This document shows positions 1 to 7,063 of a DNA stretch of 24,260 nt, piece by piece. The first letter of the stretch is position 1; each line of letters starts with the position of its first letter. Made by a program: the position numbers and the translations under genes. Source of the stretch: CAZBWE01 sp964495465 (GTDB lineage Bacteria; Planctomycetota; Phycisphaerae; Sedimentisphaerales; Anaerobacaceae); contig CAZBWE010000032.1 in the NCBI GenBank assembly GCA_964495465.1, forward strand, positions 1 through 24,260. The letters are read 5' to 3'. Under the pieces are notes generated by a model. It ran no database searches, was not told where the DNA came from, and saw only the letters and a list, made by a program, of their open reading frames with translations.

Positions 1-60
1 TGGGCCGATGTTACGTTCATTTGAGCGTTTTGAAAATTGGGTTTGTTTTGCATAAAATGG

Positions 61-172
61 ACACGGATTAACACTGACTTTTTAGACACAGATTTACACT
101 GATTAACACTGTTTGTTATTTTGTCAGACACGGACTGACACAGACTTTTAAGGCACTGACAGACACGGACGA
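61..172. repeat. degenerate heptamer/14-mer array, word ACACGGATTAACAC
   Basis: Read in steps of seven the segment gives ACACGGA, TTAACAC, TGACTTT, TTAGACA, CAGATTT, ACACTGA, TTAACAC. Variants ACACGGA and CTGACAC recur to about 172. The copies are imperfect, but the spacing of related words stays at 7 or 14. It is the first of four different word families placed end to end here. Confidence 0.7.
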
Positions 173-175
173 CTT

Positions 176-212
176 TAGTCGCTGGCCGCTTGTCGTTAGT
201 CGCTTGTGTTTG
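176..212. repeat. degenerate heptamer array, word TAGTCGC
   Basis: Successive sevens read TAGTCGC, TGGCCGC, TTGTCGT, TAGTCGC, TTGTGTT. The period is 7 and two copies are identical. The word is unrelated to the array before it. Confidence 0.65.
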
Positions 213-214
213 TT

Positions 215-246
215 CATAGTTCGTAGTTCGTAGTTCGTGGTTCATT
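215..246. repeat. heptamer array, word TAGTTCG
   Basis: Three near-perfect TAGTTCG copies are followed by TGGTTCA, with a period of 7. It starts within a few bases of the end of the TAGTCGC array. Confidence 0.75.
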
Positions 247-250
247 TTTA

Positions 251-290
251 TTGGTTACTCGTAACTGGTTATTGGTTATTGGTAACTCAT
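251..290. repeat. heptamer array, word TTGGTTA
   Basis: Read in sevens: TTGGTTA, CTCGTAA, CTGGTTA, TTGGTTA, TTGGTAA, CTCATTA. The same word family recurs at 13511-13566 and 24195-24260, so it is dispersed as well as tandem. Confidence 0.75.
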
Positions 291-544
291 TAATCCTTAA
301 TATGAATAGATTAACGATTAAATTTGATTTGGCCTATTGGCCATTTGCTTGCGGTTCTCCGCGTGCTCCCCGCTCCTGGCGGGAATTGTTCCCCCCCCCA
401 ATTTCAGTTATTTTATACCAAATTCTGCCAATTTTTCAATAGAAATTTAACAATATTATAAAAGAATTTTCTCGACGCTTGACGGCTTTTCGAAAACTTG
501 TGTCCCGACCTTTCATAACATTCAGTTTAAGACATTGCCTAACT

Positions 545-1102
545 TCATAACACTTGTTTTTTACTTCGCCATTTTGGAAATATAAATGGGGTCTCTTTCT
601 TATACTCCCGGTAGGCATCTCCGAAACGCTTTTCGAGTTCCGGCTCTTCAATAAGCTTAATTTCTAACAGCAATAAGACAATTATAACCGCTGCTGCCAA
701 AAAAGCCCCGGCTTTGTTAAAAAGGAAAGCCCAGGCGAGAAGATAAAGAAAAAATCCGAGAATCATAGGATTGCGGACATATCGGTAAGGGCCGTTTTGC
801 AAAAAATGCTTGGTCGGGACAATCGGCACCGGTGTTCCTCTCCCGCGGACAAGCTGTAAAAACACTGCGGACAGCATCCACGGAAGACCAATGATAAAGC
901 AGGCAATCGAGGCCGCTTGAGATACGTAGTGAGGAAGTATCGACGCATTATATAAGAATCTGCCGCCACAGAAGACGATTGCCGGAAATGCCACCACAGA
1001 AAGCGTCGCACCAAATAGTGTCGCTATTGTTCGCACCAGGATACTATGCTCCCTGGCAGACCTTCTCACTATAAATTCAATCAAATGATCGGCAAGATTC
1101 AT
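545..1102 (-). CDS. isoprenylcysteine carboxyl methyltransferase-like membrane protein
   Basis: A 185-residue integral membrane protein of the ICMT/phospholipid methyltransferase (NnrU-like) superfamily. Family members use S-adenosylmethionine to methylate lipids or small membrane substrates; the substrate here is unknown. The C-terminal half carries the family signature: a GPYRYVRNPM segment before a hydrophobic stretch, then EEPELEKRFGDAYREYKK, which corresponds to the cofactor-binding end. Three or four hydrophobic segments lie between residues 25 and 135. The start ATG has AGGG about seven bases upstream. It lies 23 bp downstream of the small membrane protein gene at 1126-1374, so the two are probably one transcript. 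The superfamily call is firm and the substrate open. Confidence 0.85.
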   Translation of the reverse strand: MNLADHLIEFIVRRSAREHSILVRTIATLFGATLSVVAFPAIVFCGGRFLYNASILPHYVSQAASIACFIIGLPWMLSAVFLQLVRGRGTPVPIVPTKHFLQNGPYRYVRNPMILGFFLYLLAWAFLFNKAGAFLAAAVIIVLLLLEIKLIEEPELEKRFGDAYREYKKETPFIFPKWRSKKQVL

Positions 1103-1125
1103 CTCCAGCCCTCTTTCACATATGG

Positions 1126-1374
1126 TTATTTTACGAGTTTGTTATACAGCCAGGCCACCACAACGCCGCCGATTCCTGCGTCAAAAAATCCCCAGATACC
1201 GCCTGTTATACTTCCCAAAACCGTCGACTTGTAGCCGATATACAACGTTGACATTACTTCTACGATGCCGCTACCCCAATGATAACCCATATTTATCAGG
1301 CCTAAGCTAAGCATAGCGAAACCCCAAACTATTCCCAGTGAAAGCCCGAATGCTTTTAAATCTAGTTTTGCCAT
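1126..1374 (-). CDS. small holin-like membrane protein
   Basis: An 82-residue protein with two hydrophobic hairpin-forming segments (about residues 8-28 and 50-78) and glycine-rich turns. It begins MAKLDLKAFGLSLG and ends AWLYNKLVK. It resembles short chromosomal proteins usually annotated as bacteriophage holin-like. No phage genes surround it, so a lytic role is not supported. I chose ATG 1374 over the longer frame beginning at 1407 because TAAGGAGA sits about six bases upstream of it. It is probably the first gene of a two-gene unit with the ICMT-like gene. Confidence 0.75.
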   Translation of the reverse strand: MAKLDLKAFGLSLGIVWGFAMLSLGLINMGYHWGSGIVEVMSTLYIGYKSTVLGSITGGIWGFFDAGIGGVVVAWLYNKLVK

Positions 1375-1490
1375 AATCTTTCTCCTTAAACTCAGTAATA
1401 AACACAACTGTAGCTTTTAATGCACACGCTTTGAGCACTAACAATTATATAAAGATACAGAATTAGAGATGAGAAATCAATACGATGATA

Positions 1491-2783
1491 TTAAGTCAGC
1501 GAGCGATTGAGCTTACGCTGCAAATCCTTCAGCCGGTTCGTCTCACCAAATCCCATAAGGATAATCGGAAATGCGGTCTTGTTATGAAACAACGGCTCAT
1601 CCATATCCACCCACTTTCGGCAGAATTCACCGTCCGGCGTTGACGGTATCGGCGAAAAGTCAGCTAACATCCCGCGAATGCCCAGGCCGTGGACAAAACG
1701 CATTGATTCTTCCAGCTCCTGAATATCACCATAAGGATGGCCGAGGATTTGATACGCCGTTATGTTTTGCGGCTCTGCTCCTGCTACTTTTAGACTTTTA
1801 ACAGATTGAGCAAGCTCATTGCAAAAGACCTTCAAGCCGGTTCGACTTTGCCATTCAGAAGATGCACTCTCAAAGCCAAGATAGAAACTCTTAAAGCCGG
1901 CTCGAACCATAAGCTCTGCCAACTCTTTTGTGACAAAACGTGCGTTAAGAGCATTCGGGCAGTGAAAATTCACCTTTATATTTCGCTTTATGACCTTATT
2001 CAAAAACGGCACAAGCACCTTTTCCGCCTCATACAATAAGGCATCATCATAAAAGGCAATATTCTCAACACCCAGCTTCACTAAGAGCTCCACCTCAGTC
2101 AAAGACCGCTGCAGAGGCCTGGCCCTAAATTTGCCATAGACCTTCGGCACCGAGCAGTATGTGCATTTAAAGGGACAACCCTGGCTTAATTTCAATACAC
2201 CAACTTTTAACTCTTCATATACTTCCCATAAAGCCGGCTGCATTATGTCCGGCTGAATATCAAGTAACTTCCAGAGCGGCTCAAGATTTGTCCCCTGAAC
2301 CAGAAAATCCGGCCTTAATTTTTGTGCGTGACTATTGCAGAGCGTTACGTAGTTACCGCCCAGAACAATTTTGGCCTGCGGCAATGCACTGCGAACATCT
2401 TCGATAACTTCCTTTACGCCCTGATACCAGTAAGTCATCGTCGTCTGCATAAGGACAAAATCAAATGGCTTCTGCTGTCGGAGAAAACCTCTGAAAATAT
2501 CACGAGGCAAACCGAATCTCCGGAAGTGACGTGGAATTGCTTCCAGGCAAAGAGGACTCAAAATCTGTTCGCAATAGAAGCGTCCTCTGCCCCATTGGCC
2601 GGATTCAAGCTTTTTTTGCTTTACTGCGAAAGGATGTAAACGGTCAAGATAATCAAATAAAGCAAATTCAGCTTTGCCGCGAAGATACCCTGCAATGCCA
2701 AGCAAGCCGTAGGGCTTGAGCCAAAAATCGTACGCAGCAAAATCATAAATCGGCGGATTTATAAGCAGTATTCTCATCGTCAT
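1491..2783 (-). CDS. radical SAM protein with N-terminal B12-binding-like region
   Basis: About 430 residues. The N-terminus (MTMRILLINPP, then YGLLGIAGYLRG) matches the start of cobalamin-binding domains found in B12-dependent radical SAM enzymes, although the classical DxHxxG motif is not visible. The core has the cluster motif CPFKCTYC (C203, C207, C210), which binds the 4Fe-4S cluster that cleaves S-adenosylmethionine. FYDDALL and FYLGFESAS are typical later strands of the radical SAM barrel. Members methylate or rearrange diverse substrates; nothing here identifies the substrate. ATG 2783 has AGGT at suitable spacing; ATG 2777 is the alternative, and a longer frame to 2837 lacks a binding site. 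It stands alone, so context gives no pathway. Confidence 0.85.
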   Translation of the reverse strand: MTMRILLINPPIYDFAAYDFWLKPYGLLGIAGYLRGKAEFALFDYLDRLHPFAVKQKKLESGQWGRGRFYCEQILSPLCLEAIPRHFRRFGLPRDIFRGFLRQQKPFDFVLMQTTMTYWYQGVKEVIEDVRSALPQAKIVLGGNYVTLCNSHAQKLRPDFLVQGTNLEPLWKLLDIQPDIMQPALWEVYEELKVGVLKLSQGCPFKCTYCSVPKVYGKFRARPLQRSLTEVELLVKLGVENIAFYDDALLYEAEKVLVPFLNKVIKRNIKVNFHCPNALNARFVTKELAELMVRAGFKSFYLGFESASSEWQSRTGLKVFCNELAQSVKSLKVAGAEPQNITAYQILGHPYGDIQELEESMRFVHGLGIRGMLADFSPIPSTPDGEFCRKWVDMDEPLFHNKTAFPIILMGFGETNRLKDLQRKLNRSLT

Positions 2784-3096
2784 ATTTTTACCTACAAATT
2801 CTTTGGCAGACCAGTGTATCAAAATATCGAGAATCAAATACGTTTGTCCATCATATATAAAGCAAAAATCACCAAAAGTCCTAAAAAACGATTGGTATCA
2901 GCATAAAGATATAAAATAAAAAAAATTTTGCCGCTTTTTTTATACTTTCAGCCCTAATTTAACGAATAAATATAAGCCAGATATCATGACAACGCCGGAT
3001 ATATCTATCCGGCAAATAAGCATCTGGAGAAAAACTTAAGTATTCAAAAGTTACGAAATCAAAATGGTGCAATGATAAGACTATAAGGAGTAAAAA
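2784..3096. other. intergenic region between divergent genes
   Basis: It separates the divergent radical SAM and SAP-like genes, so both promoters should lie here. It is very AT-rich (2905-2945 is nearly all A and T). The only clear structure is the inverted repeat at 2994-3013. I could not identify convincing -35/-10 pairs. Confidence 0.5.
2994..3013. promoter_or_regulatory. perfect 7-bp inverted repeat, possible leader hairpin or operator
   Basis: GCCGGAT and ATCCGGC flank a six-base loop, ATATCT. It lies about 85 bp upstream of the SAP-like gene and has no T-run after it, so it is not a standard terminator. It could be an operator or a leader hairpin. Confidence 0.35.
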
Positions 3097-3315
3097 ATGC
3101 CTGTAACAACAGTAACGCAAAAAAGTATCAGTATGCCGGAAATCAAAATAAAGGCAAAGTTACTTGGGATAAACCCGGCGAAAATGAACAAAACAGACCT
3201 TATTCGTGCGATTCAAACAGCAGAGGGCTACACTCCATGCTACGGACGCTCAAACGGCCAATGTCCACACATCGACTGCTGCTTTAGGACGGACTGTCTA
3301 AAAATTAGAACATAA
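3097..3315 (+). CDS. small SAP-like domain protein with C-terminal cysteine motif
   Basis: 72 residues. Residues 14-45 (KIKAKLLGINPAKMNKTDLI, then RAIQ) look like a SAP or Rho-N helix-extended-loop-helix, a fold that binds nucleic acid in known families. The C-terminus has a cysteine-dense motif, C-x6-C-x3-DCC-x4-DC, running from CYGRSNGQC to DCLKI, which could bind zinc or form disulfides. I recall similar short SAP-like proteins ending in this Cys motif in sulfate-reducing and other environmental bacteria, with no known function. ATAAGGAG lies seven bases before the ATG, an excellent binding site. It is probably monocistronic. A role in nucleic-acid binding is inference. Confidence 0.75.
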   Translation: MPVTTVTQKSISMPEIKIKAKLLGINPAKMNKTDLIRAIQTAEGYTPCYGRSNGQCPHIDCCFRTDCLKIRT

Positions 3316-3494
3316 ATTCTGTATTTCCTGCCGACACTTAGGCAAAGAGACAGATATTATACTCCAGCGCTGCCTCTTGAAGGTATATATTGCGCAGATA
3401 ACACAAAAGGTAACTTCAAATTCTTCCAAATCCATCTACGCACATTCCCTGCGCCCTACATCCTATCAGGTTTATAATTAACAAAAATTTTGCT

Positions 3495-4313
3495 TTGACG
3501 GGCGACCCCATCTCCGGTATTGTTTGGTTGGAAAAAGACTTCGTAATACTCTTAAACATCGATGGAAAATCGAAATATTTAGCTTTAATTATTGTGCTGA
3601 TATCAATTATCAACGGCTGCAAAAAAGAAAAGGCCACGACAGAAACTACTAAAAAAACTGAAACAGCAAAGGAGACGGTTATGGGTATCACAATAAAATG
3701 GTTAGGCCATGCCAGTTTTAAAATCAGCAGCAAGGACAAAATCATATACATCGACCCCTGGAAATTAAAGGATTCGCCACAAGATGCTACGTTGGTGCTT
3801 GTAAGCCACAGCCATTATGACCATTACTCAGACAAGGATATTGACAAGACCTCAGGTCCTGATACGAAACTAATCGCCTCTGCTGATGTCATTAACCAGC
3901 ACGGCAAGGGCCAGACAATCACCCCTGGTCAAACAATCGAATTAAACGGCATTAAGGTTGCCGGCGTTCCTGCATACAACATAAGCAAACAATTTCACCC
4001 GAAATCAAATAACTGGGTTGGATTCATAATCGAGCTCGATTCAAAGCATATTTATTATGCCGGCGACACCGATTTGACGGATGAAATGAAGGCCCTTAAA
4101 GACATTGATATCGCCCTTCTGCCGGTGGGAGGCACTTACACTATGGATGCCAAAGATGCCGCCGAGGCCATAGGGCATATCAAACCAAAACAAGCAATAC
4201 CGTATCACTGGGGCGACATCGTAGGCAGCCGAAAAGACGCCGACCGGTTCGCCGAGCTGGCCCAATGCGAAGTAACGGTCATGTCTCCCGGTGAATCAAT
4301 AAACATCGAATAA
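3495..4313 (+). CDS. metallo-beta-lactamase-fold hydrolase, possibly a lipoprotein
   Basis: The core (MGITIKWLGHASFKI onward) is a metallo-beta-lactamase fold of the UPF0173/Lactamase_B_3 type. It has the metal motif HSHYDH, then YYAGDTD (bridging Asp) and IPYHWGD near the end (last His). Such proteins are metal-dependent hydrolases; the substrate is unknown. The frame is open from TTG 3495, and residues 25-42 form a lipoprotein-like signal ending INGC (C42), then a Lys/Thr/Glu linker. However, no good binding site or ATG precedes that part. ATG 3681, right at the domain start, has a strong AAGGAGA. The protein may start at 3681 (cytoplasmic, 210 residues) or upstream (lipoprotein). I give the maximal frame; see findings. 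Confidence 0.8.
   Translation: MTGDPISGIVWLEKDFVILLNIDGKSKYLALIIVLISIINGCKKEKATTETTKKTETAKETVMGITIKWLGHASFKISSKDKIIYIDPWKLKDSPQDATLVLVSHSHYDHYSDKDIDKTSGPDTKLIASADVINQHGKGQTITPGQTIELNGIKVAGVPAYNISKQFHPKSNNWVGFIIELDSKHIYYAGDTDLTDEMKALKDIDIALLPVGGTYTMDAKDAAEAIGHIKPKQAIPYHWGDIVGSRKDADRFAELAQCEVTVMSPGESINIE
3669..3675 (+). promoter_or_regulatory. strong internal Shine-Dalgarno before ATG 3681
   Basis: AAGGAGA sits five bases before an in-frame ATG, exactly where the metallo-beta-lactamase domain begins. It is the best ribosome binding site in this gene and argues for a cytoplasmic start, or for two products from one frame. Confidence 0.55.
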
Positions 4314-4354
4314 TAAATTAAATTTTAAAACTATATATGAAAAGGGTTGTTCCA

Positions 4355-4753
4355 ATGAATCAGGATGAAGAACATTTAAAATTACTTTCCATCTTTCATT
4401 ATGTGGTTGGCGGCATTGCTGGCTTCTTCGCCTGTTTTCCACTGATACACTCTTCTATTGGCATAGCTATTCTTGCTGGGGCCATTGACGATGCACCTTT
4501 CTTTGCAGGCTTGTTTCTTGTAATTATAGCTACTTTTGCCATTATCCTGGGCTGGTCTCTTGCGATTTGTCTGATTATTGCTGGCCGACAGCTTGCCAAA
4601 AGAAAACGCTACAACTTCTGTTTTGTCATCGCCTGTATCAGTTGTATATTTATGCCCTTCGGCACAGTATTAGGCGTTTTCACAATCATCGTCCTGATGC
4701 GGCCATCCATCAAACAACTATTCGAGTCGCAGAAAGCTGCCATACCAGCTTAA
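4355..4753 (+). CDS. small four-helix membrane protein, uncharacterised
   Basis: 132 residues from ATG 4355 (MNQDEEHLKLLSIFHYVVGG). There are four hydrophobic stretches: about residues 12-30, 35-48, 50-75 and 90-115. A basic loop, AGRQLAKRKRY, lies between helices three and four, and the protein ends MRPSIKQLFE. It resembles a widespread family of short bacterial membrane proteins beginning HLKLLSIFHYVVGG that has no assigned function. I prefer 4355 to the upstream ATG 4337 because AAAGGG lies about ten bases before it and the family N-terminus starts there. A terminator-like hairpin follows at 4833. Confidence 0.75.
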   Translation: MNQDEEHLKLLSIFHYVVGGIAGFFACFPLIHSSIGIAILAGAIDDAPFFAGLFLVIIATFAIILGWSLAICLIIAGRQLAKRKRYNFCFVIACISCIFMPFGTVLGVFTIIVLMRPSIKQLFESQKAAIPA

Positions 4754-4832
4754 CTTCACCGACCAGTTGATAGGACTGTTAAGAAAGTCGATTTTGTTTG
4801 CAAAAAATAGACAGGCCTCCTGATAGACTCTG

Positions 4833-4856
4833 ATAATTGACTATCAATTATTTTTT
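4833..4856 (+). terminator. AT-rich hairpin followed by T-run
   Basis: An eight-base perfect stem, ATAATTGA/TCAATTAT, encloses the loop CTA and runs directly into TTTTT. It lies about 80 bp after the membrane protein gene. The stem is low in G+C, so termination may be weak. Confidence 0.5.
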
Positions 4857-4901
4857 CGGCAGGTCAAGAATTCTTTTGCAGCGGGGGCAGACGATTTCCA
4901 A
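4848..4901 (-). pseudogene. in-frame zinc-knuckle remnant downstream of the M48 protease
   Basis: Reading on past the protease stop codon in the same frame, after a second stop at 4917-4919, the sequence encodes LEIVCPRCKRILDLPKK and then stops. This closely parallels the real C-terminus of the protease, KVICPRCKREHLL. The codons differ (TGC CCC CGC against TGT CCA AGG), so it is not a recent copy. It may be a former or alternative tail cut off by the repeat at 4892-4919, or an old duplication. It has no independent start. Confidence 0.5.
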
Positions 4902-4919
4902 GTTTCGATTTACGATTTA
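4892..4919 (-). repeat. short heptamer array, word TAAATCG
   Basis: On the minus strand: TAAATCG, TAAATCG, AAACTTG, GAAATCG. Its word is close to the GCAAATC array inside waaA. It begins with an in-frame TAA that separates the M48 gene end from the zinc-knuckle remnant. Confidence 0.5.
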
Positions 4920-4931
4920 GTAAAAGGGCAA

Positions 4932-6164
4932 TTATCGATTACTTTTTGCTAATAGGTGTTCTCTTTTGCACCTTGGACAAATAACTTTGTCTGGTTTGTA
5001 ATTCGGAGGAATCTTTAACTGTAAGCCGCAAGCACAAGTTAAAAATATAAAGCCGTTAACCTTCCGCATGATGTCGCCAACTTGATGCATTTGTTTCTCC
5101 AAGCGTTCTTTCTTCTTGGCCTCGGCACTTGCCTGCCGCAACGCAATATCTTCCTTGGTAAGGGCCATAGCAGGAACGACTGTCCTTTTCTTTGTTACGT
5201 TAGTAAATGCATCCGAGTAATCCTTGAAAGATGCTCCCTGCGTAATATTGCGGAGAATTCGTACCCTCTCGGAAATCGGCGGGTGCGTGCTTGTCAGGTC
5301 AGAGAGCTTCATTTGCCCCTTCTTCTTGAAGGGATTAACTATATACATCGGTGCCGTCACCTTATTGACGCTGACAAGCTGCGGCGACGGGTCGTTGGCT
5401 ATCTTTTCCAGCGCACTTGCAAGTCCTTCCGGATAACGCGTCAGTCTTGCTGCGCCGGCATCGGCAAGATACTCGCGCCTTCTTGACAAAGCAAAATAAA
5501 GCAACTGTGCCATTATCGGCGCAAGAATAGCAGCGATTATGGCAATTATCAACATCAAAACAGCCGCCTGGCCCCCGCCTTTACCACCTCCGGAATACCT
5601 GCGTCGCGAGCCCATCGAACTATAAAACATCCCTCGCAGGAAAACATGCGACAGCAATACAATCGAGCCGAGCATTATGCCCGCAATGGTAACAAACAAA
5701 ATGTCACGGTGCAGGATATGACTTACCTCGTGTGCTACAACACCCTGCAGCTCATCGCGATTGAGCCGGCCCAAAACACCTGCCGTTACGGCAAGTGAGG
5801 CGGTTTCAGGGCGCCGGCCGGTCGCAAAGGCGTTAGGAGCAGGGTCGTTAATAATATAAACCTTCGGCATCGCCGGCAGGCCCGCAGCTATCTTCATTTC
5901 CTCGACAATATTGAACAGCTGCGGATGGACATCATGAGTAACAGGTACCGCCTTGCTTGCAGCCAGAAAAATCCGGTCGCCGCTGGAAAAGCTTACCAGG
6001 GTAAGAATCAGCCAGACGGCTGAAGCGATAAGCAGGCCGAAAAAACCACCCTCAGCTCCAAAGAAACCCAAACCGATTACAAAGCCTAACAGCAGTAAAA
6101 CCACTGCCATCAGGACAATCAATATGATAGAGTTTCTCTTATTGGCCCGTATCAGTTCCCACAT
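4932..6164 (-). CDS. htpX: HtpX-like M48 family membrane metalloprotease with C-terminal zinc ribbon
   Basis: 410 residues. M48 proteases degrade misfolded or damaged membrane proteins. Two hydrophobic segments (about 13-35 and 40-60) precede the catalytic region. The zinc motif is HEVSH (H145, E146, H149), with the third ligand probably E231 in REYLADAG. A second hydrophobic pair lies around residues 155-175 and 200-225. The last 50 residues add a zinc ribbon (TCACG ... ICPRCK) that E. coli HtpX lacks, plus a charged coiled-coil-like linker around 345-370 (KKKERLEKQ). The gene follows lemA on the same strand, a frequent pairing. The tail ends next to a TAAATCG array and a duplicate zinc-knuckle remnant. 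The M48 call is firm; equivalence to E. coli HtpX is less so. Confidence 0.9.
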   Translation of the reverse strand: MWELIRANKRNSIILIVLMAVVLLLLGFVIGLGFFGAEGGFFGLLIASAVWLILTLVSFSSGDRIFLAASKAVPVTHDVHPQLFNIVEEMKIAAGLPAMPKVYIINDPAPNAFATGRRPETASLAVTAGVLGRLNRDELQGVVAHEVSHILHRDILFVTIAGIMLGSIVLLSHVFLRGMFYSSMGSRRRYSGGGKGGGQAAVLMLIIAIIAAILAPIMAQLLYFALSRRREYLADAGAARLTRYPEGLASALEKIANDPSPQLVSVNKVTAPMYIVNPFKKKGQMKLSDLTSTHPPISERVRILRNITQGASFKDYSDAFTNVTKKRTVVPAMALTKEDIALRQASAEAKKKERLEKQMHQVGDIMRKVNGFIFLTCACGLQLKIPPNYKPDKVICPRCKREHLLAKSNR

Positions 6165-6172
6165 AATATCAA

Positions 6173-6243
6173 GTTTTGAGTTTTAAGTTATCAGTTTTTA
6201 GCTTGAGAACTATTTTATAACTTAAAATTCAAAGCTAAAAACT
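6173..6243. repeat. heptamer array with two interleaved inverted repeats over the lemA stop
   Basis: The left part reads AGTTTTG, AGTTTTA, AGTTATC, AGTTTTT in steps of seven; the right part carries the complementary word. Two inverted repeats interleave. A (6178-6191) pairs with A' (6217-6230) with one mismatch. B (AGTTTTTAGCTT, 6193-6204) pairs perfectly with B' (6232-6243). The order A-B-A'-B' is the topology of an H-type pseudoknot in RNA. The array overlaps the last codons and stop of lemA and fills the lemA-htpX spacer. Confidence 0.6.
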
Positions 6244-6789
6244 AACCTTTGGCACTTCCCGCTCAGCAGCGGCTTCTATCTCGAAGAAATCGCGTTTACT
6301 GAAATTGAACGTATTCGCAACAACATTGGAAGGAAACATCTGGATTTTGTTATTAAAGAACAAGACCTGGTCGTTGTAGCTCTGCCGGGCAAAAGATATC
6401 TTATTCTCCGTACTGGTAAGCTCCTCCTGAAGAGCAAGAAAGTTCTGATTGGCCTTCAAGTCAGGGTAATTCTCAACAACCAGCATAAATTTGCTCAGTG
6501 CCTCGCCGAGGGCACCTTCGGCCTTCGACGCCTCGGACACGGACTTTGCCCCCATTGCCTGGCTTCGGGCCTTTGTTATCTCTTCAAAGGTCCCTCGCTC
6601 ATGTTTCATATAGCCCTTAGCCGTCTCAACAAGATTGGGAATCAAGTCGTGCCTGCGCTTTAACTGAACGTCTATCTGCGACCACGCATTATCAACCTGA
6701 TTGCGAAGCCGAATTAAGGCGTTGTAAACTCCGATTACAAAAATAACCAATAGAACAAGAACGACAGCAACAATAATCAGTGCTATCAT
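6235..6789 (-). CDS. lemA: LemA family protein
   Basis: 184 residues. An N-terminal membrane anchor (residues 2-24) is followed by the diagnostic LemA segment: YNALIRLRNQVDNAWSQI, DVQLKRRHDLIPNLVET, then the helical remainder with ENYPDLKANQNFLALQEEL. LemA proteins are single-pass membrane proteins with a long helical bundle outside the membrane. Their function is unclear, but they are commonly encoded beside M48 proteases, as here, so a shared membrane quality-control role is plausible. The last residues, VSF, and the stop lie inside the AGTTTTT repeat array, so the extreme C-terminus may have been rewritten by the repeat. The start ATG has GGAG upstream. Confidence 0.92.
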   Translation of the reverse strand: MIALIIVAVVLVLLVIFVIGVYNALIRLRNQVDNAWSQIDVQLKRRHDLIPNLVETAKGYMKHERGTFEEITKARSQAMGAKSVSEASKAEGALGEALSKFMLVVENYPDLKANQNFLALQEELTSTENKISFARQSYNDQVLFFNNKIQMFPSNVVANTFNFSKRDFFEIEAAAEREVPKVSF

Positions 6790-6841
6790 AATTCCTCTCC
6801 TTTATTAAAAGAATTTTGTTGTTTTAGAACTTGTACCTGCA

Positions 6842-6952
6842 TTATCCTTTCTTTTTAAGGATAATTACCCCTACAATAGCTATGACAGCAACAATTAGTG
6901 ACACCATGGTCAGTGTAGAGATAGCTGCGGTTGGCGATATTAAAGTCATCAT
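6842..6952 (-). CDS. 36-residue membrane microprotein
   Basis: A short frame begins MMTLISPTAAIST, continues with an uninterrupted hydrophobic helix of about 18 residues rich in Val, Ile and Ala, and ends LKKKG. AAAGGAGA lies about six bases before the ATG, one of the best binding sites in the window. The composition (one membrane span, then a short basic tail) fits a small single-pass protein with the Lys tail inside. It lies about 50 bp upstream of lemA on the same strand, so it may be the first gene of the lemA-htpX unit. No homology is recognised. Support comes only from the ribosome binding site and the composition. Confidence 0.6.
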   Translation of the reverse strand: MMTLISPTAAISTLTMVSLIVAVIAIVGVIILKKKG

Positions 6953-7063
6953 AACTTTCTCCTTTCATTAAATTACGCCTTGTAGAACTTGTATTCTACC
7001 GGTTTCCTTACAAAGTGGCCAGGCCTCTTTTCCCCCATTTATTCTACGGCCCAGCTCCCGACT

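Larger units (their letters stand above)
1..544. other. gene-free, repeat-rich region
   Basis: No convincing gene lies here. Positions 61-290 are four successive blocks of short degenerate repeats, listed separately. Positions 301-442 contain an open frame of about 46 codons from ATG 302, but it has no ribosome binding site and no recognisable composition, so I do not call it. Around 367-400 there are two overlapping small inverted repeats (CCCGC/GCGGG and GGGAA/TTCCC) followed by a run of nine C. This could be a weak structure or simply a slippage-prone tract. Confidence 0.6.

Noticed and set aside
61..290. CRISPR array
   Set aside because: The units are 7 bp, degenerate and without unique spacers of about 30 bp; no cas gene is present.
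251..442. Open frame of 46-63 codons within the repeat-rich first 544 bp
   Set aside because: It starts inside a heptamer array or at an ATG without a ribosome binding site, and its product has no domain-like composition.
1126..1374. Holin as evidence of a prophage
   Set aside because: No phage structural, lysis or integrase gene is nearby. The family is common on chromosomes outside phages.
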